Of a stretch of DNA of 6,823 nt, positions 1 through 6,166 are shown in pieces. The DNA is from Candidatus Omnitrophota bacterium (GTDB taxonomy: Bacteria; Hinthialibacterota; Hinthialibacteria; Hinthialibacterales; JAKPRU01). The position numbers and the translations under genes are program-made. The stretch's first letter is position 1; every line of letters starts with the position of its first letter. The stretch spans positions 1 to 6,823 of the forward strand of contig JAKPRU010000359.1 of assembly GCA_029557025.1 (NCBI GenBank). Direction: 5' to 3'. The notes under the pieces were generated by a model. It ran no database searches. It saw only the letters and a list, made by a program, of their open reading frames with translations, and had not been told where the DNA came from.

Positions 1-1
1 T

Positions 2-1828
2 CTTCCGCCTGCCGGATACGATCCCGGAGCCTACCAATGGATGCGCGGAGTCGGCGGTGTTCCGCTGGCCGACAATCATTACCGGTTCAGCTCCGATCAA
101 TGGCTTTCCTATATTGAGGGCTGGAGAATGCCCAATGGGAAGCATGTGCTTGAATCCATGAATATCGCCGACCGCGAAGAAAACGAACGGAAACATATCG
201 CGCGGACCCTGGGAGCGCTGTATTACGGTCAGCATGTTCTCGGCAGAACGGAATGGGGGCTGTCCACCAAGACATTCCATGAAGGATTTCCCGCGAAATA
301 CACACTGGCCGATTTTGGAACCTCCACACGGATGGGAGATATGCCGTTGCCATCCCTGCTGTATATGCGTGAAGGAAGACGCATGGTGAATGACCACGTG
401 TTCGGCGGGAAATTCATGGAAGACCAGGGGACAGATGCCTATTGCCAGAAGAACTACCGGCACCCCCGCAGTTTTTATTTCAATGCCATGAATATCGACA
501 TTCACGGAGTGACAAACCGATTTGTGGAGGGATCGGGGCGGGAGGGAATGCAGATTGCCCGGTATGTAAACCGGGGATTCGGAGTATGCTGCATTCCATT
601 CGATGTCTGCATCCCCCGTCCAAATGAAGCGACGGGATTGCTGGTGGCCTCGGCGGGCGCGTACACTCACCAGGCCTATTCCGCATTTCCGCGCATGGAG
701 CCGGGGCGGTTTCAGATCGGGGCGGGGTGTGCCATGGCCGCATACACCGCTCTGCGAAATGGTGTGCCTCCACACGAGGCCGATGTCGAAACCGTCCAAT
801 TGCGTGGTCTGATTGAGTCGGGACACTCGATTGTATTTTTCGATGATGCCATACCGGGAACCGAAAACCATGTCATCGACCAGATGCTCGGCGCGCGGGG
901 TGTACCGCTGCAGAATGCCCAGGGGATTTATACTTCGGAGACAGCGTTTTCTAATTCGGAAATGCTGGAATGCATTGAGAGTTTCTTCCTGAAATACGCG
1001 GAGAATCCCGTCAAAAGGGGGCGATTCGATCCGATCACAAGGATTCTCCGGGAAAATCCGAACAAACAGGCAGACTGGGGAACAGCGCTGCCGATCCTGG
1101 CAATGCTGACCAAGTTCGACGAATCGGGGGATTTCAACGCTATTGTAAAACGGTGTTCCGATGCGGGATATCTCAAATGCGGGGAGAATCCGAAAGCGAA
1201 AACAGCCCTGCATTTCTCCACATTCAAGAAATTGCTTTTCAACTTCGCTTTCTCCAAGAAGTCACCTCACGGGTCGTATCCTGTGGAAGGGGTTTCGCCA
1301 TTCCTGCGAGATACATTCAACCGAAAGGATGGCCCGGTGGAGAAACCGGAAATCGGTCCGAACTATGTCTCCTCTTCCCCATGGGAGGTGAAAGGCGGGC
1401 TGACGGTTCCCACGCAGGCAGAGGCCGACTCGTTTCTGTGGACAGCCTGCAAGGCAAAAGAATTCACCGCCGCTTGCGATCTCTTCCTGGAACAGACCCA
1501 GACAGAATCGACGGCAGGTTTGGCTTTTCGTTCGGATGTCGAAAATTCGTACTTGAGGTTTGTCGTTCGGACAGATCGGTTCGATGTATTGATTCTGCTG
1601 GAACGTGTGACCGGCGAATCTGATGAGACTCTGGCGAAAAAGCGACGGGAAACAAAGCTGCGTGGGTTCACGCTGCGTGCCCATCGGGAAAGGGATATCC
1701 TTTATTGCATGCTGGGCCACGAGACCGCCTTTCATGTTCCGTTCAGGGAGTCTGTTTTCGAGGTTGGCCTTTACAATGGTTCAGGAAACAAGAACCTGTT
1801 CGATAATTTTGAGATTATCAATTATTGA
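2..1828 (+). CDS. FAD-dependent oxidoreductase, C-terminal part (5' end outside the window)
   Basis: The reading frame is open from base 2, so the ATG at 41 is most likely an internal methionine; 608 residues are visible. Residues about 1-270 match the C-terminal half of the FAD_oxidored type of flavoprotein (PF12831). The signs are a LYMREGRRMV segment near residue 120 (the family's 'REgRRi' motif), NIDIHGVTNR near 164, and the block GLLVASAG, then HQAYSAFPRMEPGRFQIGAG and AMAAYTAL around residues 212-250, which in this fold packs against FAD. The dinucleotide-binding GxGxxG N-terminus would be upstream and is not visible. Residues about 275-420 contain two stretches faintly like SLH repeats (VFFDDAIPG...IDQMLGARGV; DAGYLKCGEN). 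The last ~45 residues end in VGLYNGSGNKNLFDNFEI, typical of a concanavalin/LamG-like beta-sandwich, which suggests a carbohydrate- or surface-related enzyme. The substrate cannot be told. The next gene starts 15 bases after the TGA, so co-transcription is likely. The family call is firm; the C-terminal domain calls are inference. Confidence 0.82.
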   Translation, partial: LPPAGYDPGAYQWMRGVGGVPLADNHYRFSSDQWLSYIEGWRMPNGKHVLESMNIADREENERKHIARTLGALYYGQHVLGRTEWGLSTKTFHEGFPAKYTLADFGTSTRMGDMPLPSLLYMREGRRMVNDHVFGGKFMEDQGTDAYCQKNYRHPRSFYFNAMNIDIHGVTNRFVEGSGREGMQIARYVNRGFGVCCIPFDVCIPRPNEATGLLVASAGAYTHQAYSAFPRMEPGRFQIGAGCAMAAYTALRNGVPPHEADVETVQLRGLIESGHSIVFFDDAIPGTENHVIDQMLGARGVPLQNAQGIYTSETAFSNSEMLECIESFFLKYAENPVKRGRFDPITRILRENPNKQADWGTALPILAMLTKFDESGDFNAIVKRCSDAGYLKCGENPKAKTALHFSTFKKLLFNFAFSKKSPHGSYPVEGVSPFLRDTFNRKDGPVEKPEIGPNYVSSSPWEVKGGLTVPTQAEADSFLWTACKAKEFTAACDLFLEQTQTESTAGLAFRSDVENSYLRFVVRTDRFDVLILLERVTGESDETLAKKRRETKLRGFTLRAHRERDILYCMLGHETAFHVPFRESVFEVGLYNGSGNKNLFDNFEIINY

Positions 1829-1843
1829 CAAAGGATCGGTCCC

Positions 1844-2407
1844 ATGAAGAATCAAATCGCTATTCGTTTCGGATTCACATTGATCGAGCTGCTGATTGTG
1901 GTCGCGATCATCGGGATTCTTGCCGCGATTGCTGTCCCGAATTTCCTGAATGCGCAGATCCGCGCCAAACTGGCCCGTACCGAGTCGGATCATCGCAACA
2001 TCTCCGTCGCGGTGGAATCCTATCGTTTGGATAATAACGCTTATCCCTCACGTGGCGCGCTCGCGGTCAACAGCCGTTTGGAGTTCTATATCCGGTTGAC
2101 CACACCGATCTCCTATATGAATTCCATCGCGGTGGATCTTTTTTATGATCTGAAAAATGCCGGCGGAAATACGGGGTTTGGTGCGAATCTGTACCCGTTT
2201 CAGGATCCGGAGCAAAGTGATACGTTTAAGGCCAATAGCTTTTATTATGATCTACTGCCTGAGGAGAAAGCCCGCCGGGGCCGGTGGGTCCTGCTAGGAG
2301 CCGGGCCGGATGGGAATTACGAATCCTCGGCCAACCGCCCCTATGTGCCCTACAATGCATCCAACGGCTTGGCTAGTTACGGGGATATCATGCGCTTTGG
2401 ACCGTGA
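1844..2407 (+). CDS. Type II secretion/type IV pilus pseudopilin (GspG-like), stand-alone
   Basis: This 187-residue protein begins with a textbook class III (prepilin) signal: a short basic leader with Gly10, then the processed N-terminus FTLIELLIVVAIIGILAAIA, with Glu15 at position +5 of the mature chain. A prepilin peptidase should cut after Gly10 and methylate Phe11. Residues 11-32 form the membrane-spanning helix by which such subunits assemble. The rest is a soluble domain with the SDHRNISVAVESYRLDNNAYP pattern usual for GspG-like subunits (residues 48-68) and a tail with WVLLGAGPDG (148-157) and Y-N-A-S-N-G...S-Y-G-D-I near 170-182. I recall that kind of ending from abundant lineage-specific pseudopilins of candidate phyla. 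No cysteines are present. AAAGGA (1830-1835) sits 8 bases before the ATG and supports this start. No secretion ATPase, inner-membrane platform or peptidase gene is in the window, so it must use machinery encoded elsewhere. Whether it is a pilus, a secretion pseudopilus or a surface subunit cannot be settled. Confidence 0.9.
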   Translation: MKNQIAIRFGFTLIELLIVVAIIGILAAIAVPNFLNAQIRAKLARTESDHRNISVAVESYRLDNNAYPSRGALAVNSRLEFYIRLTTPISYMNSIAVDLFYDLKNAGGNTGFGANLYPFQDPEQSDTFKANSFYYDLLPEEKARRGRWVLLGAGPDGNYESSANRPYVPYNASNGLASYGDIMRFGP

Positions 2408-2461
2408 ATCCGACGCGACAGAACTTGGAATGAATCCGTATCTAAAAACAAACGGGATCCA

Positions 2462-3431
2462 ATGACCGAGCCGATTCAACCCCACGACCGCTTCTTCCGT
2501 ACCACCTTCTCCAATCCGGAGATGGTGGAGGATTTTCTTTTCAGCAATTTGCCGGAAATTGCTTGCCACCTGATGCCAGGAAGCCTGAAAAACACGGGGG
2601 AAACCTTTGTCAACGCCGAATTGCGCGAATACGTTACAGACTTTGCTCTACAGAGCCAGAGTGCGCGACGGGGAAGAGGTCTATGTTTACCTCTTATTTG
2701 AACATAAAAGCCGACCGGAGCCGCAAGTGGCATTCGATCTTTTGCGTTATATGGTTCAGATTTGGGACCGAACTCGAAATAAAAAGGCTGCGGAATGTCT
2801 GCCACATATTATTCCGATCGTGTTTTATCACGGGAAGGAGCGCTGGAGAGCCGATACCGATTTTGCGAATCTGTTCAGGAAGATCGAAGGATTCTCACGG
2901 TTTATCCCGTCGTTCGAGTATTGCCTGTACGATTTGTCGCGATATAGTGAAAAGGACATCCATGGACAGGTTTTTTCACGAGTTGTGCTGCTCTTGATGA
3001 AACATATCTATGACGACGATTTCGGGGAACGGTTTGTGGGGATTTGTGAATTGCTGAGAGGATTGCGAAAAGAGCAGGATATTATGGATTTCCTGTGGAC
3101 TGTATTAAACTATGTGGGGTACGCAACGGAAAACATCAGCGAAGAGCAAATGCGCGCAGGTGTACTGAAAGCCCTGCCGGAAGCAGGAGGTGATCTCATG
3201 CCGACCGTATTCGAGAGAATCCATAACAAAGGCCGCGAAGAAGGCCGTGAAGAAGGCCGCGTAGAAGGCGTTCGCGAGGGAATTCGACTGGCTCTGGAAC
3301 TGAAATTCGGGGATGCCGGCCTGGCTTTGATTCCCCGTCTTGAGAGAATCGATTCCATTCGGAAATTGATGGAAATCAAAGAGACTCTGCGGAAGGCAGA
3401 AACAGTCGATCAAATACAGTCTTTGCTTTAA
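2462..3431 (+). pseudogene. Rpn-family recombination-promoting nuclease/YhgA-like putative transposase, frameshifted
   Basis: Two overlapping frames encode one protein. The first (ATG 2462) gives the family N-terminus HDRFFRTTFSNPEMVEDFL...NLPE and FVNAELREYVTD; the rest, LLYRARVRDGEEVYVYLLFE and onward to 3431, lies in the +1-shifted frame. Removing one T from the TTT at 2642-2644 restores GAC-TTG-CTC (D-L-L) and a 322-residue product, a normal length for the family (PF04754). In the repaired protein the PD-(D/E)XK residues would be D60 and E80-x-K82 (LLFEHKS), followed by AFDLLRYMVQIW and PIVFYHG. After the core come GREEGREEGR-type repeats (about 257-272) and a DUF4351-like tail. Rpn proteins are DNA endonucleases that raise recombination and carry no terminal inverted repeats; I see none here. 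The ribosome binding site is weak (GGGA, 2454-2457). The core downstream of the shift has no other stop or frame break, so the lesion is recent or a sequencing error. A programmed +1 shift is possible but lacks a classical slippery site. As it stands, translation from 2462 ends at 2701 after 79 residues. Confidence 0.85.
3231..3278 (+). repeat. Four 12-bp tandem units encoding Gly-Arg/Val-(Glu/Val/Arg)-Glu
   Basis: GGCCGCGAAGAA (3231), GGCCGTGAAGAA (3243), GGCCGCGTAGAA (3255) and a diverged GGCGTTCGCGAG (3267) lie head to tail inside the Rpn-like gene, each encoding four residues (GREE, GREE, GRVE, GVRE). Such GREEGREE stretches are common near the C-terminus of Rpn-family proteins, where they form a charged helix linking the nuclease core to the terminal domain. 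Units one and two differ by one base, units one and three by one base, and unit four is much worn, the pattern expected for slippage-driven copy-number change. The length is a multiple of three, so changes in copy number would keep the frame. Confidence 0.8.
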
Positions 3432-3461
3432 GTCTCCGACCCGTTTTCTTGCACAAGAACA

Positions 3462-3491
3462 GGCGCCCCGCATCCTTTCCATATCGGCGCC
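3462..3491. repeat. Inverted repeat GGCGCC-N18-GGCGCC upstream of the ferredoxin gene
   Basis: Two identical GGCGCC hexamers, each a palindrome, lie at 3462-3467 and 3486-3491 with 18 bases between them. They flank the proposed -35 element (3476-3481), and the second one lies in the -35/-10 spacer, so a protein binding both would cover the promoter. The same bases could form a six-pair hairpin with an 18-base loop at the end of the Rpn transcript, but no T-run follows, so it is not a standard terminator. Short GC-rich palindromes can recur by chance; operator function is inference. Confidence 0.3.
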
Positions 3492-3505
3492 GAATTCCGT
3501 ATACT
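3476..3505 (+). promoter_or_regulatory. Candidate sigma70-type promoter for the ferredoxin gene
   Basis: TTTCCA (3476-3481, four of six matches to TTGACA) and TATACT (3500-3505, five of six to TATAAT) are separated by 18 bases. Transcription would start near 3511-3513, giving a leader of about 55 bases before the ATG at 3568. The 136-base gap after the Rpn-like gene makes an independent promoter reasonable. Consensus strength is moderate and the sigma-factor preferences of this organism are unknown. Confidence 0.4.
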
Positions 3506-3526
3506 ACGGGAAAGGACGACACCTCT

Positions 3527-3543
3527 CGCCGCTATATGCGGCG
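3527..3543 (+). promoter_or_regulatory. GC-rich leader hairpin before the ferredoxin ribosome binding site
   Basis: CGCCGC (3527-3532) and GCGGCG (3538-3543) are perfect complements around the five-base loop TATAT. The stem lies about 15 bases into the predicted ferredoxin transcript and ends 12 bases before the GGAGG ribosome binding site. The bases after it, TTTATTACGTTT, are only partly T-rich. It could therefore be a weak terminator or attenuator for read-through from the Rpn-like gene, or a 5' stabilising stem. The structure is read directly; the role is inference. Confidence 0.45.
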
Positions 3544-3567
3544 TTTATTACGTTTGGAGGAATTGCA

Positions 3568-3801
3568 ATGCCTGATCGGAATGAAAAATGGGAAGACAAC
3601 GCTCCAGGACCCTGGTATGTCGATAAGAGCTGCATCGTGTGCGGCTTGTGTGTCGAATTGGCCCCCAACAACTTCAGAGAGGGGAAGGACGGAGATCACG
3701 ACGTGGTCTACAAACAGCCGGAAAATGCCGAAGAACTGGCTCAATGCCGGGAAGCCAAGAGCCAATGTCCGGTCGAATCAATCGGTGATGACGGAGAATG
3801 A
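3568..3801 (+). CDS. Ferredoxin, single [4Fe-4S] cluster
   Basis: A 77-residue acidic, soluble cytoplasmic electron carrier. The cluster ligands are visible as Cys22-x2-Cys25-x2-Cys28 (SCIVCGLCVELAP) and Cys67 followed by Pro (SQCPVESI), the standard pattern of monocluster bacterial ferredoxins. It passes single electrons at low potential between oxidoreductases; its partners are not in the window. The usual second CxxCxxCxxxCP motif is absent, its place taken by the acidic stretch around residues 38-58 (REGKDGDHD, PENAEELAQ). A fifth cysteine, Cys60, has no obvious disulfide partner, since the other four are ligands. The start is well fixed: GGAGGA (3556-3561) lies 6 bases before the ATG. 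With its own candidate promoter, a leader hairpin, and no close downstream gene, it looks monocistronic. The family resembles ferredoxins of the Bacillus Fer and Thermotoga type; the assignment of fold and cluster is strong. Confidence 0.93.
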   Translation: MPDRNEKWEDNAPGPWYVDKSCIVCGLCVELAPNNFREGKDGDHDVVYKQPENAEELAQCREAKSQCPVESIGDDGE

Positions 3802-4233
3802 TCCTGCCCTGTGCGAAGGGAATGTGGTTGTTGAAGTCTGACGGGCCCTGCGACAGATTCTACTAAACTCAAAACCCTCCTTGCTGAGGAACAATGCAGT
3901 GAAGCATCCCATCTCGAAGCGGATGGAGAACGCTTTTTTGCCTTTTTCTTTCCCTTCTGGGATTCTCTTTGGCAATCCTGTGGAAATCTGCTTGCCCGAA
4001 AATGTCCAGGCTGAGCGTTGAAATGGGACTTTTGCCTCTCCGGAACGTTTACTCTCTGGAGGTAGCACGACATGACTTCCGGCAGATGATCTCAACCAGT
4101 ACGGATATCCGGATTCGGCTGTGGTCCGCACTGAAAATGATACCGTCTCCATTCTCACGAGTCGTTGACAGGTGACCGGGCGGGAGAAGCCGAGGCAGTC
4201 ATGCTACTATGACAATATGAGATCAGCCCCAGA
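3802..4233. other. Long intergenic region without a convincing intact gene; possible gene relic
   Basis: About 430 bases separate the ferredoxin from the amidase gene. No tRNA, insertion-sequence end or long direct repeat is visible. On the + strand, one frame is open without a start codon from 3835 to the TGA at 4009-4011 (begins SLTGPATDSTKLKTLLAEEQ). Another frame reads NPVEICLPENVQAER, stop, NGTFASPERLLSGGSTT, stop, LPADDLNQYGYPDSAVVRTE and ends at 4168. These pieces look more protein-like than random sequence but are broken by stops and change frame, as a decayed gene would be. I cannot name a parent family. A GGAGGT (4058-4063) stands 8 bases before an ATG (4072) that encodes only five codons. 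Confidence 0.35.
3903..3939 (+). terminator. Weak candidate intrinsic terminator after the ferredoxin gene
   Basis: CCATC (3909-3913) can pair with GATGG (3922-3926), and, after an internal loop, AGC (3903-3905) with GCT (3932-3934). Six Ts (3934-3939) follow directly, then GCC and five more Ts. The stem is imperfect and the hairpin lies about 100 bases after the ferredoxin stop codon. The T-run placement is right; the stem stability is doubtful. Confidence 0.3.
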
Positions 4234-5481
4234 ATGATGCCGAATTCGATCCTCCGCAATACGTTTCTATGGCTCCTGGTTGTGTCGCAGCTTCTGCTTT
4301 CCGGCGGACGTATTATGGCAGTTCAGCGATGGGATTCATTGACGGCACCAAAACCGATCGCTGAAACGCTTCCGCCGGATTACATTCCCGCAACGGATTT
4401 GTGCAAGGCTCTGGGTTCATCCTGGAATTGGGATCCCCTTTTGGGTCGGTTCGAAATCCTTCTTCCGGGAGAGGCGAAACTGGTTCTGCTGGTCGATAGC
4501 AGCGTGGCAGCTCTCGGCAGCCAGGTGTTCCGTCTCAGTCAGCCGGTCCGATTTGTGCAGAATCGTCTGGCAATCCCCAGAAGTATAATCGTCGATGTTT
4601 TGGAGCCGATTCTGGGATACTCCATCCAGTTGCCCACACCGCAACCGGAACCGACGCCTCTCCTTTCACAGCCGCTTCCCACTCCCGCCGTCGACTTCGA
4701 GCCGGAAATCTCCCCGCTTGCTCCCTGGACCCCTCCCCGAGCGGAATCCGAGCAATCGTTTCAGCCGTTACGATCCTCGTCCGGACGGCTTGTGGTTGTG
4801 ATCGATCCCGGACACGGCGGCCAGGATATGGGCAGTGTAGGAACAGGAACCACCAGTGAGGCCGAGGTGGTTCTCACGGTTGCAAAACTCTGTGAAGAAA
4901 TGATCCAGAATGCCTTTGAGATCGATGTCTCTTTAACTCGCCGAGAGCAGACAGATGTTCCGATTGTGGATCGGGTAACCTTCGCGAACAGTTCGGAGGC
5001 CTGCGCGTTTGTCTCTCTTCACGCCGGTGGTCTTTTCGATCCCGCGATGAGCCTGCCTTCCGTGTTGTATCAGGCTGCACCGGCGAATGAGGCGCTCTCT
5101 CTCGACAGCAGGAGCCTGGCCCCCTCTGCCTTGCGAAGTCGTTTTATCCCATGGCAGCTGGGTTCCGCGCTCTGGTTTCCGCAAAGTCGGGAGTTGGCTG
5201 CAACTCTGCACAATGCGCTGAAAACCGCTTATGCGGATCTGTCCGGGATCGGTACGGTTTCATTTGAGGAGGGGCCGCGTTCCGGCCGCCTGGCAGTTCT
5301 CAGCGGGCTGCTCATGCCGGGCGTGGTCGTCGAGCTGGGCAGTCTGACAAATGTTGAACACGAACAGATTCTGCATAGCCAGGGATTTCAGTCCAGGATC
5401 GCGGAAACTTTGTCTCTGGCCATCGGGAATTGGGTGTACCGTCAGGAAGGCCGACCCATTCGGGAATCATTGGTTCCCTGA
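4234..5481 (+). CDS. Secreted N-acetylmuramoyl-L-alanine amidase (Amidase_3) with N-terminal CuAO-N1-like domain
   Basis: A 415-residue zinc hydrolase that cuts the amide bond between N-acetylmuramic acid and L-alanine in peptidoglycan, used in cell separation and wall turnover. Residues 1-30 form a Sec signal peptide (Arg8, hydrophobic 10-22) with no lipobox cysteine. Residues about 48-130 (YIPATDLCKALGSSWNWDP...RLAIPRSIIVDVLEPILGY) resemble the copper amine oxidase N-terminal-like domain (PF07833) often fused to wall enzymes. A Pro-rich linker follows (132-170). The catalytic domain spans 185-403, with zinc ligands His194 (VIDPGHGG), Glu209 (SEAEVVL) and His263 (VSLHAGG), and the catalytic Glu367 (VVVELGSLTN), so the enzyme looks active. 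ATGs at 4234 and 4237 are adjacent and cannot be separated; neither has a good ribosome binding site, and an in-frame TGA at 4210-4212 rules out an earlier start. A GerMN gene starts 13 bases after the stop, then murI, suggesting one envelope-related operon. Confidence 0.92.
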   Translation: MMPNSILRNTFLWLLVVSQLLLSGGRIMAVQRWDSLTAPKPIAETLPPDYIPATDLCKALGSSWNWDPLLGRFEILLPGEAKLVLLVDSSVAALGSQVFRLSQPVRFVQNRLAIPRSIIVDVLEPILGYSIQLPTPQPEPTPLLSQPLPTPAVDFEPEISPLAPWTPPRAESEQSFQPLRSSSGRLVVVIDPGHGGQDMGSVGTGTTSEAEVVLTVAKLCEEMIQNAFEIDVSLTRREQTDVPIVDRVTFANSSEACAFVSLHAGGLFDPAMSLPSVLYQAAPANEALSLDSRSLAPSALRSRFIPWQLGSALWFPQSRELAATLHNALKTAYADLSGIGTVSFEEGPRSGRLAVLSGLLMPGVVVELGSLTNVEHEQILHSQGFQSRIAETLSLAIGNWVYRQEGRPIRESLVP

Positions 5482-5493
5482 TCGAGATCAACG

Positions 5494-6105
5494 ATGAAAA
5501 AAGCCATTCTTGTCATCCTGTCATTCGGACTGATTGTTATGCTGGGCGTTGGAATATCCCTGCTGGTCTCCTCTATGCGTGGCCCATCCACCGCTCTCGA
5601 ATTGCCGCCCATACCGGTCAAGGAGAAACCACCGGATGAAAACAACACCTTCACCGTGCCCCTGTATTTCCTCTCCTCGGATCATCGGCTTCTGGTAAAA
5701 GAGCGCAGAACGCTGGTCCTGTCGGGTCGGCTGGAAGACCGTCTGGAGATTCTTGTCAGGGCGTTAATCGGTGGGCCGAGTGCGCGGAATCTCCTTCCGA
5801 CAATTCCCGAGGGGACACGCCTTCAATCGCTTTTTTGGGATGAGGCTCAGAAGTGCGTGGTTCTCAGCCTCTCGCGAGAGTTCATCGACAGCCGTCCGGG
5901 GCATGCTCTGGCAGAATGGGCCTCGATTTATTCGCTGGTGAATACCCTCGCCGATCACGACAGCGCCATTCAAACCGTCCAGATTCTTGTGGAAGGAGAG
6001 TTGGTCGAAGACGATTTGTTGTGGGATTTGACGGAGCCTTTGGCTCCGGATAAAACGTTTGTGTTTTACGATTCAGCGGAGTCTCTCTTAAATCCCGGCC
6101 AATGA
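5494..6105 (+). CDS. GerMN-domain membrane-anchored protein
   Basis: A 203-residue protein with an N-terminal membrane anchor or uncleaved signal (residues 4-27, after MKK), a short Pro-rich spacer (31-49) and a GerMN domain (PF10646, 'sporulation and spore germination') over about 53-170. Family features visible are VPLYFLSSDHRLLVKERRTL at the start, ALIGGPSARNLLPTIPEGT (90-108), the VVLSLSREF strand (122-130), SLVNTLAD (147-154) and the closing VQILVEGE (162-169). GerM of Bacillus acts in the envelope during sporulation and germination, but the domain is widespread in non-sporulating bacteria, so sporulation should not be inferred. The domain lies outside the cytoplasmic membrane. There is no lipobox cysteine. 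It is 12 bases from the amidase stop codon, with a weak GAGA (5484-5487) as ribosome binding site, and 61 bases before murI. The neighbourhood of gerM with a glutamate racemase gene also occurs in Firmicutes, which supports the call. Precise function unknown. Confidence 0.87.
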   Translation: MKKAILVILSFGLIVMLGVGISLLVSSMRGPSTALELPPIPVKEKPPDENNTFTVPLYFLSSDHRLLVKERRTLVLSGRLEDRLEILVRALIGGPSARNLLPTIPEGTRLQSLFWDEAQKCVVLSLSREFIDSRPGHALAEWASIYSLVNTLADHDSAIQTVQILVEGELVEDDLLWDLTEPLAPDKTFVFYDSAESLLNPGQ

Positions 6106-6166
6106 ACAGGAAAATGCAGACAGGAATGGAAAGGTGGAGAAAGTGATCGAAACAGGCGGGGGTGAC

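Noticed and set aside
41..43. ATG at 41 as the start of the oxidoreductase
   Set aside because: The frame is open to the window edge, there is no ribosome binding site, and the homology begins in the middle of the family, so the real start is upstream.
1153..1735. Other-frame and minus-strand open frames of up to 157 codons inside the oxidoreductase gene
   Set aside because: They are shadows of a strongly coding frame, with no start signals or recognisable motifs.
2408..2461. Promoter in the short gap before the Rpn-like gene (GCGACA 2415-2420, TATCTA 2439-2444)
   Set aside because: The -10 match is poor and only 54 bases are available; too weak to call.
2607..2609. ATG at 2607 as an independent start for the second half of the Rpn-like gene
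   Set aside because: The residues it would add before LLYRARV do not match the family, while the other frame encodes the expected residues up to 2641. The ATG is out of phase with the real N-terminus.
2462..3431. Rpn-like gene as part of an insertion sequence
   Set aside because: No terminal inverted repeats or target-site duplications were seen on either side. The family is often labelled 'transposase' without being a mobile element.
3778..4158. 126-codon minus-strand frame (GTG start at 4158) across the intergenic region
   Set aside because: It has no ribosome binding site, overlaps the end of the ferredoxin gene, has a composition rich in Ser/Lys/Arg without recognisable domains, and matches no family I know. 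It is probably a chance open frame.
4165..4210. Perfect TTGACA (4165-4170) as the -35 of an amidase promoter
   Set aside because: The bases 16-18 positions downstream are GC-rich with no -10 match. The nearest candidate, TGCTACTAT (4202-4210), is 34 bases away.
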